Below, in pieces: positions 43,801 to 52,123 of a DNA stretch of 64,000 bases. The stretch covers positions 558,001 through 622,000 of the forward strand of contig JALUTQ010000046.1 of assembly GCA_032718865.1 (NCBI GenBank), written 5' to 3'. Position 1 is the first letter of the stretch. Each line of letters begins with the position of its first letter. The notes beneath the pieces are model-generated. The model had not been told where the DNA came from. It did not search any database and worked only from the letters and a program-made list of their open reading frames with translations. The stretch comes from Tilletia caries (lineage: Eukaryota > Basidiomycota > Exobasidiomycetes > Tilletiales > Tilletiaceae). The position numbers were made by a program, and so were the translations under genes.

Positions 43801-46800
43801 CGTCGCGCTCAAAAAGCGCGCTATGATGCGGTCCGGGCGCCGTTGCCCTCGTATGCTGTAGGGGATGCCGTCTTTGTGCGTTTGCCGGATCGACCGATTC
43901 CGGGTTCCCAGGAGAATAAGCTGGCGCCGCAGAAGATGGGTCCTTTCCGGATCAGTGCGGTCCTTAGTGACCACCGGGTGCGGTTGGAGCTGCCGGCGGA
44001 CCTGAGGATTGGAGACACGTTTGCGGTCAGTCAGTTGGATGCTGTCCCTGGGGATGAGGATCCGTACGTCACTCACCGTGCGGGTTCGCCCGTCGAGGAC
44101 GCTGATCGGGTTGCGCCTGCTTCTCCTTTCGCACCGTCTTCTCGTGCTTCCTCTCCGGTTCCTCGTCCCCCGCGGGCTCGGCGCACTCCGGGTGTGTTGC
44201 GAGAGTATGACGTGTCGGCGCGCGTCCATGCTATGTCGTCCTCGTTGTACGATGCTTTGCGTGGTCCGCTCCATCGCGCTCGGCGTCTCGAGGTTGATGG
44301 CCGGACGGTGATCTTGACGGAGCGACCTGTCGCCTTCTTGTCCCGGTTGACCATGCCATCGGAGCAAAAGCTTGTCGCGCCTGAGCTGGAGCTGTCGTGC
44401 CTTGCGTGGGCTTTTTGGGCGATTCCTCCACTTGTTGGAGGGGGCCGACGTAACCGTGGTGACGGATCACGCTCCGTTGGGGGCGATGCTCACGAGTTCG
44501 GCCGGGGCGCGCTATGGACCGGTGATTTCGCGTTGCCGGGCGCAGCTGATGCCGCATCTCGCGCATCTGCGCTTCGTTCATCGGCCAGGCACCACACACA
44601 CCAATGCTGATGCGTTGTCCAGGCTGGTCGTTCGTCCCGAGACGGACGTTCTGCTCGACGCGGGGATGTGCTAGACGGGTCAGGCCTTTCTTTCTTTCTT
44701 TTTCTCTACTGCTCTCGCTTCCGGAGATAGTGGCTCCACGTGGCAACTCCACGTGGACTCACTATCTTATCTCCCTTTCTCTCTTATCTTTCTTGCTCGC
44801 TCCCCTCACGTCGCTACCTTTCCCTTTGTCCTCTCTCGGCCGAGTGCCTTCCCTCTCTCGTGCTCGTCACCTTCTCGCTGCTCCCTGCACTTGTACTTAC
44901 TTGCTCCGGACATGGAATCACAACTCTGAAGCACTTGTATAGCTAGTCTATTACAGGCACCGGCAAAGCCCAAGGGAGGCGTGCGCCCTGTCTCTGGCGC
45001 CATTCCGCCGCAGGGAGTGCCACCTCCCTGTGCTAGTGGCACCACGTGGCTCACACACGTGGCCACTATCTAATCTCTCTTTCTCTTATCTCCTCTCCTT
45101 TTCCTCCCACGCAACTGCATAGCAACACTTGTCACCTCCACTTTCCCACGCATCTTCTCTCTCGCCCTCATCTTTACCTCTCTCGATGTCATCCCTTGTA
45201 CTTAGCTTCCTTCTTCGTCATTCTATACTCTTGCCTTTCACTACTTGATGGTCTTATCCATTACATGGTGATGAGAGTAGATTCACTTTGACGTCCCCTT
45301 CCCTATCCTCTCACCCTCTTCATTCATCTCTTCTTCAGGCTACACAATGACTTCACCAGCTTTCTTCCTCGCCTTCACTCCAGTCAACGACCATTGCCAT
45401 CTTCCTGCGCAGAGCATCTGCATCAGCCATTTCGACAATATACACCTGCTGCTCGGCGGAAAACACTCTTCCTACTACCGCCGCCAAGACGTTCCCCATC
45501 ATACAGCCGATTTCATCTTTGACCACTCCAATCTCGAGCCCGACCACGCCGTAGTGGCCTACACGGATGGGGCTATATTGATTGCCCACACTGGAGACGC
45601 CAGTGCGATCCACATCAACGGCAAGATGCTCGCTACGGACGTAAAGCAAGAGCTCTTCGACGGTGACGACGTCGAACTCGGCCACCTCGACGCATACACC
45701 TCCAATTTCCGCTGCGTTCTTCGGCTGCGCGTCACCATCTCCGACACCCCTCCCCGGGCGTTTATCTTCCATTCCACGTCTAGCATCCCCACCAGCTATT
45801 TCATCTTCACCACATCCACGGCGCTTCTGGCCTGGAATCAGCTCCTGGCCTCCAATGAGCGTCTCTCTGAACAGCTGGACGAGACCCAAATTCGGCTACA
45901 GCATACCCTGGATGCTCTTCACACGGCCTCTTCCACTCCGCCTCGAACTTATCAACAGCTTCTTCAGGACCTTCGTTCGGCCTCCGAACGCCACGCGTCC
46001 GCATCGCCGACTTCGGTACCGACATCGGGACTCACGTCGGCTCAGGAATACGCGAACGCAGCAGACTTGACCAGCGGCGAGACATCTCGACCTGCGACCT
46101 CGGTACCGACTTCGGTGCTTGCTTCCGATCCACAGTCTCTACCCACATCGTCCTCAACATCGAGTGATCTCGAAGACACCTCAAGTTCATGCTCAGGCGA
46201 ATCGATCTCGCCCACAGCCTCCAGTACATCACCGGCCTGCTCACCTGCCGTCATCGCCTGCTGCGACACGGATGTCATCCCTGTGTCCACACCAACACTG
46301 AGTTCAACACTGGTCTTCCCGCCGCGGATCTCCGTTTTTGTCGACGATGTCAGGCTCAACATCGGTATCGACATCAGTACCCAAGGACCATGCCGTCTCG
46401 ACTTCACCCGTGCAAATGCGCCACTCTCATCCCACCCAATCTCGCCTTGCCTCTATCGCCACGGCAGAGATCGCGCTCCGGCGTATACGTGTCGCGTGGC
46501 TTGACGCGCGTAGCCGGCTGCATTTCACTCCTCCGACATCCAGCAGCCTCACAGCAACCTTGCGTCGCATACGTGCAGCATGGGTCAACGCGCGTATAGA
46601 GCTTGCGCTGGCCACATCTGGTCTGCTTTCCCTTCCGGCTGTTCTGCCCTCGAGTTCATCACTTCCTCCCCCACCTGTCCCGGTTCTGCGTAGCTGCCAA
46701 GCGTCCTCCATCGACCCGCGCCCGTCATCTCCACTTCACGCCCTACCAAGTTCACTGTCCCTGTCAGCTTCCCAGCCCAATCTTCAGCTTCAACACGTCG

Positions 46801-49800
46801 GCAGCTGCCATCAACATCACAGCGTCGTAGAGCCCATCCTCGCGTTCGCACATCACTTCTTGGAGGCAGGAGCTCGTCATTTCGTCGCAGGTTTTTGAAA
46901 AGACCACAGTTCACAGCCCAGTATCATACCACGACCAACTGCCTCCTCCTGCGTTCTGCTCGTTTCATATCCCATGCGCTCGTTCCCCTCTCCTTCGTTG
47001 ACGCCCACTTCTTGCAGTGCTGCTACATGCTACCCTTGGACGACTCGGGACAGTCGTCTCTTTTTGGGGCGGCATGTGCTAGTGGCACCACGTGGCTCAC
47101 ACACGTGGCCACTATCTAATCTCTCTTTCTCTTATCTCCTCTCCTTTTTCCTCCCACGCAACTGCATAGCAACACTTGTCACCTCCACTTTCCCACGCAT
47201 CTTCTCTCTCGCCCTCATCTTTACCTCTCTCGATGTCATCCCTTGTACTTAGCTTCCTTCTTCGTCATTCTATACTCTTGCCTTTCACTACTTGATGGTC
47301 TTATCCATTACAATAGTTGGTCCCATGATCCCGTTTGACCCGGAGCTGTAGAGCGTCCTCATGTTGCTCTTGACTTGCGCAGGGCCAGAGTTGGCCCCAG
47401 GCCCGCCGCCGATCGCCAAAGGCTTTGATTGGCCGGTATCAGGACTGTACAAGGAATAGATCTCAAGGTGAGCAAACCAAGCAGCGCGTTGAGGCAGATA
47501 AATGCAGCAGCTCTGCCAAGTGACTCACTCTTTCTCCTTCAGGAGTGCGAGGGGGAACGTCTCATTCCTGTTTGTCGTGTGCAGCTCAACGTATGCCTTG
47601 TCATCCGCCAACGTCTCCTTGATGATCCCGCGGTAGCTCTTGAAGGGTCCCTTCACCACCACCACGTGTCGGCCCTTCAAGTAGTCCTTCGTTCGCCCAC
47701 TCAGGGCAACGTGTGGCGTTGGGGTTGGACCATTGCCACGCGAAGCCATCAGCTGCATGTTCCTTGCCGGGTTCATCTTGTCGAGACTGTCTTTGACCGA
47801 TGTGCCGATGTGGTGTGGGGTCAAAGGGGTCAGGCGGCTCGGAGACGCATACCAGACACCGTTGTTCTCGGATATGTCTTGGTTGAACAGGAAGACTACA
47901 CCTGCAGGGTGGGTCTGGACGACTTTGCCATTGCGCGGAGACTGAAGGTAGAGAGGCAGACACGTGTCAGTTCCGTTAGTCTATAGGATGCATGATGGCG
48001 CGAAGTGTTTCTCTAACTCACATCGCCAACAGTCTCCTTCATCGTGTCACCCTTACGGAATTCATGACCTTCGCGGTCAATGCAGACACCCAAGTTGTTC
48101 TTCGACTGCAATAGCGATCTCGGAGGGACCAGGTGCGTATCTCCCTGCTCGTCGAGGATCCAGAACCCTTCGCTTTCAGAGTCGAAAATCACCGCCGGCT
48201 GATTCTTGTACATGACCAGATCGTGCACCTGGAATTTCTCCATGTTGTTGTCAGCGTCAGCGATTGAGATCTGACTGAAGCCGGCCCGGGCGGCCTGGCG
48301 CAAGTCGTTGGAGAAGACGGTAACCTCCTTTTTCGTTAGATCGGAGAGGAAGATGGTCTTCTCGCCGGCGAATTGGACCACCATACCGGCCTCGTCGGTG
48401 TGGTCACCGAAGCCGACTTTGACGTGGTCACCGGGTTTCCAAGTCTTGCGGACCTGGTCGAGTTGGACTTCGACCTTGGTGCCGTCCATTTCGGCGTGTT
48501 CCATGCTGATGATGATGACTTGTCCGTTGATGGCATCGACGGTACCGCGGACGCCGCGCTGCTCGCCTGCGAAGACCTCGACATGGTCACCGGGCTGGAC
48601 GACGACTTCGTTGGCCTTCCGCTTGAGCTTAGCCAACTGGAGTAGATTGACCGATTCAATCGCATTGCCCTCGTCATCGACTTCCGCGGTGACGCCTTGG
48701 AAGAGTTCGATCTCTTGCAGTGTAGGCTGCACATCCTCGACGACGAGGGAAGTTACGCTGACATCCTTCTCGCAGAAGCCGTTGCGGTACTCTTCCTTGT
48801 GGAACCTGTAGATGTCCTTACCGCGCTTGGCCACTTCACCAGGATATACCCTCTGAACCTCGGTCGGCACGAAGCGTTGTGGATGTGGTCGTTTGTTGAT
48901 AGCATTTTTGCCCCTGCCCAAGTTCCGCTGTCGCTTGACCGCGCGCTTGTCCTCGGTGTCATCTTGCTCGGATGGATTCATGTCGATGCGTGGCACGAAC
49001 TTGATCCCGACTTTTTCTCCATTCTCACCGACTTCGATGACTTGAGCAAGATCACCTGTGTGGTGCCCCTGCTTGAAGCGTACCCATGCTCCGACCTTGA
49101 GTTCGTGTTCGATCTTGGTGAATTTGAGTAGGTCTGCCATCTCCTCGATGGGAACGAGGAGGAGCTTGTCCGCGGTTCGAGCATAGACTCCGACGATGCC
49201 GGCGAGGGCCTCTATGACGGATTCGCGTCGACGAGACTCGACGTAAATCTTGCCTGGGATCGAGTCACGGCAAAAGGCGGAGTGGATGGCCATGGGAGCC
49301 GGAGCCTGACCCTTGATGCCTTGAAGGGACGCGCAAGCCTTGCGCATGATGGTCATGACGATTTGGCGCTCTCTCCCAATCTTGACGGACACGGCCCAGA
49401 GACTTGGGTCTTCGAGATCGGGCATGAGGGCATGACGGGGGACGTCGTCGGAGGTGCCTATGTCCTTGCGACCTGCGATACGACGGTATTTCTTGCGGAA
49501 GTTGCGCGCCATTTCTTCGGCGTTGTGTGCCCATTCTTCGGCGGTCTGGTTCTCGGTCTGTCTGCGCATCCGATCGAGATTCGCGTTGTCGGCTGCTGCT
49601 CGAATGCAAGAGGCAGCAGTGTCGTAGATGTCCTCCTCGTCGATGAATCCGTCTGTGGTATCTTGGAATTGTCAGTACGAGCTCGCGGTTCCACAGAGAA
49701 AGAGAGAGATCATGCTGAGTTGCAGCTCACCGTCAGGGTCAAAGCCTTCCTCCTCATCCTCAATCTCCTCGTCGGAATCGTCGACCTCGGCTTCAATATC

Positions 49801-50052
49801 GAGGTACTTGTTGCGGGCGCGCTTCTGCTTCTTGCGGCGTCCGCCAACGTCGTCGTCCTCGTCATCGTTGTCGGACAAGTCCGCAATGCGACGCTCTTCC
49901 TCGTCGGGGTCGAGCTCTTCCTCGTCGTCATTGTCATCGTCTTCGACGGCTCTGCGCTTCTTGGGTTGGGCGTCGGTTGGGTCGACGAGGTGTGGGACTG
50001 GCATGGACTTCATGACGACCGAGTTCTTGCCCTGCCAGGTGAGGGCGAGCAT
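37882..50052 (-). CDS. SPT5: Spt5 transcription elongation factor, C-terminal repeat region split by two LTR elements
   Basis: Exons 50052-49731, 49652-48022, 47941-47529 and 47444-47313; the last exon continues after element 3 at 45028-44956 and after element 2 at 38097-37882. With both insertions and one copy of GGCAC removed, the lengths sum to 2787 nt, exactly 929 codons, in one frame. Seen: an acidic N terminus, the NGN domain (LWAVSVKIGRERQIVM, residue about 190), several KOW units (VKGPFKSYRGIIKET near the end of exon 3, HVEVFAGEQRGVRGTV) and a Gly-Thr-Pro-rich C-terminal region (GRTPPLG, GKKTPFQ, GARTPKW, GKKTPAM). Spt5 with Spt4 clamps RNA polymerase II; the C-terminal repeats are phosphorylated and recruit mRNA-processing factors. 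As assembled, translation leaves the gene at 47313 and meets a stop after 8-9 codons in the element 3 LTR, removing the repeats but sparing NGN and KOW. The ATG at 50052 is the first in frame. Confidence 0.9.
38103..38391 (+). repeat. left LTR of element 2
   Basis: 289 bp. Contains an inverted repeat GATAGTGGCTCCACGTGG / CCACGTGGACTCACTATC with two CACGTG boxes near 38162-38205. Confidence 0.95.
38392..38405 (+). other. probable primer-binding site of element 2
   Basis: TGGTGATGAGAGTA follows the LTR directly; the same 14 bases follow the left LTR of element 3. Confidence 0.55.
38479..39891 (+). CDS. gag: Gag-like protein of element 2
   Basis: 470 residues in an intact frame. Seen: a disordered Ser/Pro-rich start, a helical stretch (ITLEDVASTLASFMTRMDSR), then a capsid-like domain from residue about 155 (RELIGSYDGEPTRLERFLSR, IAARWHAGL, YARLMRRAFAVNRAQLRQD, MAYLFDKVQLLRYAFGD), followed by a Pro-rich region. 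No CCHC zinc knuckle is present; a CNRC pair followed by HEH near residue 425 may be a different metal site. The end overlaps the pol frame that is open from 39674 (different frame), so pol is probably expressed by frameshifting. Confidence 0.85.
   Translation: MPKGSGKSKEEPTTSRSGSPLSDPPAITLEDVASTLASFMTRMDSRMDAVDYKLATLATPAQPPIAAAAVAPDTSTNVAPDVATKSPSDDARSVSSPTEQAAARLAAQHPALWSRLPSDSRSVVTSALGRAGYTLTDLDSRPPTAAPPVSRPLKCQRELIGSYDGEPTRLERFLSRVADMARSNSDPAWEPAVVVAIPQALEGIAARWHAGLPTTTVRGLRTVEDYARLMRRAFAVNRAQLRQDAHDRRWQESQESGMAYLFDKVQLLRYAFGDSYTESVLVQEVADKLPPSMYAYIRLPEEGAVLDDLQDAIIRWEPVWRKVHNIPLLDSSSMSSDKVVKTPSAPVSAPIRQAPTSAPPPRPPRAVHHTVPPASVTAPGPQTSLPATYDPARIVPAANGLPRMYRRPNSNKVLRLGWNCNRCGGESIFDFEHEHLLQAGQINTLTVADYPEIDEADLGLAPFFERPQRR
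39892..44674 (+). pseudogene. pol: Pol of element 2 (protease, RT, RNase H split by integrase), frame broken by run-length changes
   Basis: Seen in order: protease SLLDTGSSLSIIDRQ (40776-40820); reverse transcriptase FCVDYRKLNAHTVADAYPLP (41905-41965) and VVYIDDVVVA (42200); RNase H part 1 LYVDASKDGFGAVL (42712-42760); integrase zinc finger (HDQRGHFGFTKTYLAVRRHF ... CPPCVATK, 43035-43160), DDE core (SVDLLLGFP, PDSEARLSG, NPVERSIQTVKR) and GPF motif (43940); RNase H part 2 (ERPVAFLSRL, PELELSCLAWAF, VVTDHAPLGAML, THTNADALSRL, 44290-44640). Frame changes at about 40892 (G run), 42097 (T run), 42370 (G run), 42738 (T run) and 44408 (T run) are each one base in a homopolymer. All four RNase H acidic residues (D, E, D, D) remain, the first before and the others after the integrase. 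Confidence 0.88.
42779..44299 (+). other. integrase-coding segment lying within the RNase H domain (1521 bp, in frame)
   Basis: The words GAGGTGGATG (42769-42778) and GAGGTTGATG (44290-44299) mark the two edges and are exactly 1521 bp (507 codons) apart. Both sit in the same codon phase (Glu-Val-Asp), so skipping from the first to the second rebuilds a continuous canonical RNase H domain. Confidence 0.8.
44667..44955 (+). repeat. right LTR of element 2
   Basis: 289 bp, identical by eye to 38103-38391; followed by the duplication GGCAC. Confidence 0.95.
45029..45265 (+). repeat. left LTR of element 3
   Basis: Contains TAGTGGCACCACGTGG paired with CACGTGGCCACTA near 45035-45068, an inverted repeat with two CACGTG boxes as in element 2. 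Confidence 0.92.
45266..45279 (+). other. probable primer-binding site of element 3
   Basis: TGGTGATGAGAGTA, identical to that of element 2. Confidence 0.55.
45347..46504 (+). CDS. FHA-like domain protein carried by element 3
   Basis: 385 residues in one frame. Seen: residues about 30-130 follow the forkhead-associated pattern, with HLLLGGKHSS (34-42) where the strand with the conserved Gly-Arg lies, LEPDHAVVAYTDG (63-75) like the SxxHA segment, SAIHINGKML (86-95) like the NGT-x-VNG turn, and LFDGDDVELG (103-112) like the L-x-DGD-x-I-x-LG strand. After residue 160 comes an amphipathic helix (LLASNERLSEQLDETQIRLQ), then a Ser/Thr-rich tail. Known of the family: FHA domains bind phosphothreonine peptides. 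The usual phosphate-contacting Arg and Ser are not clearly present, so binding is unproven. It takes the place of gag/pol and may be a captured host gene or an unusual structural protein. Confidence 0.6.
   Translation: MTSPAFFLAFTPVNDHCHLPAQSICISHFDNIHLLLGGKHSSYYRRQDVPHHTADFIFDHSNLEPDHAVVAYTDGAILIAHTGDASAIHINGKMLATDVKQELFDGDDVELGHLDAYTSNFRCVLRLRVTISDTPPRAFIFHSTSSIPTSYFIFTTSTALLAWNQLLASNERLSEQLDETQIRLQHTLDALHTASSTPPRTYQQLLQDLRSASERHASASPTSVPTSGLTSAQEYANAADLTSGETSRPATSVPTSVLASDPQSLPTSSSTSSDLEDTSSSCSGESISPTASSTSPACSPAVIACCDTDVIPVSTPTLSSTLVFPPRISVFVDDVRLNIGIDISTQGPCRLDFTRANAPLSSHPISPCLYRHGRDRAPAYTCRVA
46338..46898 (+). CDS. second open frame of element 3, function unknown
   Basis: 186 residues in the +1 frame relative to the FHA-like frame, overlapping its last 160 bases. 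Seen: two imperfect copies of a basic helical unit, ALRRIRVAWLDAR and TLRRIRAAWVNAR, followed by Ser/Pro-rich sequence. The FHA-like protein could continue into it through a frameshift, an intron or a lost base; this cannot be settled by reading. Confidence 0.35.
   Translation: MSTMSGSTSVSTSVPKDHAVSTSPVQMRHSHPTQSRLASIATAEIALRRIRVAWLDARSRLHFTPPTSSSLTATLRRIRAAWVNARIELALATSGLLSLPAVLPSSSSLPPPPVPVLRSCQASSIDPRPSSPLHALPSSLSLSASQPNLQLQHVGSCHQHHSVVEPILAFAHHFLEAGARHFVAGF
47075..47312 (+). repeat. right LTR of element 3
   Basis: 238 bp, differs from the left LTR by one T in a run. Confidence 0.92.
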
Positions 50053-50399
50053 TGTGGACTTTTCGGCGGAGACCGGAGCCTCGAAGGGGGGGAGAGCGGA
50101 AGAGGAAACTGGGTAGGCCACGCTTTGCTGATTGTGGGTAGTGGAGCGCTGCAGCTAGGTGATGGGCAGGCAGCAGAAATGGGGGGAAGGAAGGGGGAAA
50201 GAAGGGTGAGCGTGAGCAGTGAACCGAAAAGAGAAGGAAGGAAGGATGAGCGAATGAGCGATGTCTTCTGCTTGTCTGCTTGCAAGGGTCCCCATCTCGA
50301 TCGTTGTCCATCTCATCTCACTTGCGTTGACCGCCCCTCCTTTTCCATCCTGTTTCGGCCCCACCCATCCTCGAAAGGTTGTCCAGGGCGAGTGCAGAG
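50053..50399. promoter_or_regulatory. SPT5: presumed SPT5 promoter region
   Basis: Contains an AAGGAAGG/GGGGAAGG purine tract (50160-50250) on the plus strand. No gene is seen. Confidence 0.4.
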
Positions 50400-50612
50400 G
50401 TTGATGCACTCAGAGATTGACGCCGTCCTTGTTGCCCTTGGTGTTGCCGTCGAGCATTGTCATGGCGGAGATGAGAGATGCGGCGGTGGATCGGAATCTT
50501 CTGACGCTCTTTGTGAATATCGGGCTGGTGAATGGCGTCCTCCTGCGCACCGTCCTAGACTCGATCTCGGGACAGTTGACGGATACGCGGACGCGGTTCC
50601 TGGGCAGCAAGC
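50400..50612 (+). pseudogene. RSE1: fragment of Rse1/SF3B3 (U2 snRNP SF3b complex)
   Basis: One frame reads PSSIVMAEMRDAAVDRN followed by LLTLFVNIGLVNGVLLRTVL, then DSISGQLTDTRTRFLGSKP, which matches the highly conserved middle of SF3B3/Rse1. Similarity starts at about 50400 and stops abruptly at about 50612, about 65 codons of a protein of roughly 1200 residues. No neighbouring exons of the gene are visible on either side. This is a stray fragment, perhaps captured by a mobile element or left by a rearrangement; alternatively, the sequence here joins two loci wrongly. Confidence 0.8.
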
Positions 50613-50960
50613 CGTTCCGGCCTGGGCGGAAGAAAGCAGCGCTCAATCTTCTGCCTCTTCGCCGGCGCCGTCTTCTGAGTGCCGGAACCGGAAGAGCTCG
50701 CCTCCGTAGACGCCTCTGTAGCGGCAGTCAAAGCGACGGCGGCTGCTTTATCAGGGCGCAGCCGGGTCGAACGGACGATGGCGTCTTTCGGCTTGGTCTT
50801 GTCGGCGGCTGTTACACAAAGGCGAGGTTGAAGTAAGTAAGACCTAGCTCAGCATGGTTACTTTTTATGCGTGAGAGAACATGTGGACTGCTCACCGATT
50901 CCCTTGAAGACCGGGAACCTGATCACGGAGTATCAATGTCAGTGACTGAAGAGCTGGTAA
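50555..50960 (-). pseudogene. minus-strand exon-like sequence, identity unknown
   Basis: Read on the minus strand, an exon FPVFKGI, a GTGAGC-type intron and a second open stretch (AADKTKPKDAIVRSTRLRPD..., then Ala/Ser/Thr-rich, then KRQKIE) join in frame through a CAG acceptor. The frame runs into the Rse1 fragment in antisense, where it ends at a stop at 50557-50555. This looks like the 3' part of some other gene truncated at the junction near 50615. No start exon is identified. Confidence 0.3.
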
Positions 50961-51185
50961 GAGGTTGCCAGGTTGGTATCACGATTATTAAACACACCTG
51001 GGTATTCCATCCTGGGAGAGTTCCTGGAACTTATAGGTGATGATAGACCCGACCCCTCAGAGGAGAAAGAGGGTGGTGACTAGTGAGGATGGGGAATCCT
51101 GGGTGCAGCAAAAAGAGATGTGAGATGCCTATGACGCTTGGTGGACCCTGGAAGAACGTCGTAGCAGAGCAAGCGGGTAACGTAC

Positions 51186-51266
51186 CTTGCTGAAGTCGAT
51201 GAGCAGACACGTCTTTCCACAAGCACCATCACCGACGATCACCAGTTTCCGGCGGATCTCAGTCAT
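51186..51266 (-). pseudogene. RHO1: lone first exon of a Rho-family GTPase
   Basis: 27 codons: [20 protein letters not shown] followed by LLIDFSK, then a GTACGT donor. GDGACGKT is the Rho P-loop and the surrounding residues equal the start of Rho1. The minus strand downstream (to 50100) was searched by eye for the next expected exon (effector loop PEVYVPTVFEN and the WDTAGQE switch), and neither was found. It is therefore an orphan exon or the start of a rearranged gene. Confidence 0.75.
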
Positions 51267-52123
51267 TGTTTATGCTAGACGAGTGTGGGATGCGGGTATA
51301 GGATCTTGGGGCTGCTGTTCTTGCTGCTGCTGCTGCTGTGCGATGCTGAGTGCGAGAGCGGTCGAGTGAGTGAGCGAGTGTTGGTATCGATACTGGTCGG
51401 GCGGTGATGTTGTTTCCCTTTGGGGGCGGTGACGGACAGCCGGGCAGGGGTGTTGAGCTGAGACCCCTTTCCCAGACCCTGCCACATTTCCATCTGCAAG
51501 GTAAGTACATACCGCTGACCGCAGCATCAAATTGATTATTATCGAAATTTGAAACTGCAGTCTGCAATGACCCGCACGCGCAAGACTCTATTGGGAGTTG
51601 TCGATCGTCAAGAAGAGCTGTTTGGTCTGTATCTTCCTCCCAGTCCCAGTCCCAGTCCCAGAACATTGATGGCTCACCAACAGGAGGTGGGTACCGACAG
51701 CATACCCCTCTTTTGCTCGTCGCCGCTGAATACGTCCTTCTGCTCCGCTTCTGTAGGCCACTTCACCGTGTGGCGCGCCCAGCGCCTGTGGGTTCCAGAC
51801 TACCTACGCGCGTCCATGCATCGCAATGGTCCCACATAAGGTGAGTCCCGCGTCCCCTCGTTACCATTCCACTTCACCTTGTCTCTTCTTCGCTTCTCGA
51901 TTCTCATCCTTTCCTCCGCCTGACGTATTCATTGCTCCCATCGTCACAGATTTCATTGAATCTGTGACCCTCCCACGGGCTGACCTCCTGAGGCCTGAGC
52001 ACACAGCACCACCCTCGCATCGCGGGCTTCTTCCTTTTTGCTGTCATCTTCCAGCTTCGCCTTGCACTCGCTCTCTTTCGCACACAGCACACAACACACA
52101 GCACACGGAGCAGCAGCTGCGGC
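51267..52123. other. region without a defensible gene
   Basis: A plus-strand frame from 51565 (MTRTRKTLLGVVDRQEELFG) could be a first exon of the gene downstream, but joins could not be established. CCCAGT repeats (CCCAGTCCCAGTCCCAGTCC) lie near 51640-51660. Confidence 0.35.

Larger units (their letters stand above)
38103..44955 (+). mobile_element. Ty3-like LTR retrotransposon (element 2) inserted in SPT5, integrase nested in RNase H
   Basis: LTRs at 38103-38391 and 44667-44955 (289 bp each, identical by eye) begin TGTGCTAG and end CTATTACA. The 5-bp duplication GGCAC stands at 38098-38102 and 44956-44960. Inside: primer-binding site, gag, then protease, reverse transcriptase, first part of RNase H, integrase and second part of RNase H. 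Several single-base run-length changes break the pol frame. The identical LTRs point to a very recent insertion. Confidence 0.95.
45029..47312 (+). mobile_element. non-autonomous LTR retrotransposon (element 3) in SPT5 carrying an FHA-like gene
   Basis: LTRs at 45029-45265 (237 bp) and 47075-47312 (238 bp, one extra T in a run) begin TGTGCTAG and end CCATTACA. The first 14 bases after the left LTR equal the primer-binding site of element 2, and a TTTTTGGGGCGGCA tract precedes the right LTR. No protease, RT or integrase is coded in its 1.8-kb interior. Shared ends and priming site make element 2 (or a relative) the likely helper. There is no target duplication: the flanks are CTCCC and ATAGT, and removal restores the SPT5 frame without any duplicated base. 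Confidence 0.88.

Noticed and set aside
45029..45070. CACGTG inverted repeats as a terminator hairpin
   Set aside because: Located at the LTR start and present in both families with conserved boxes, which fits promoter elements better.
49282..50709. 475-codon plus-strand open frame across SPT5
   Set aside because: Antisense to well-conserved SPT5 exons 1-2 (acidic codons read backwards) and without homology. Only its last part overlaps the real Rse1 fragment, which is in another frame.
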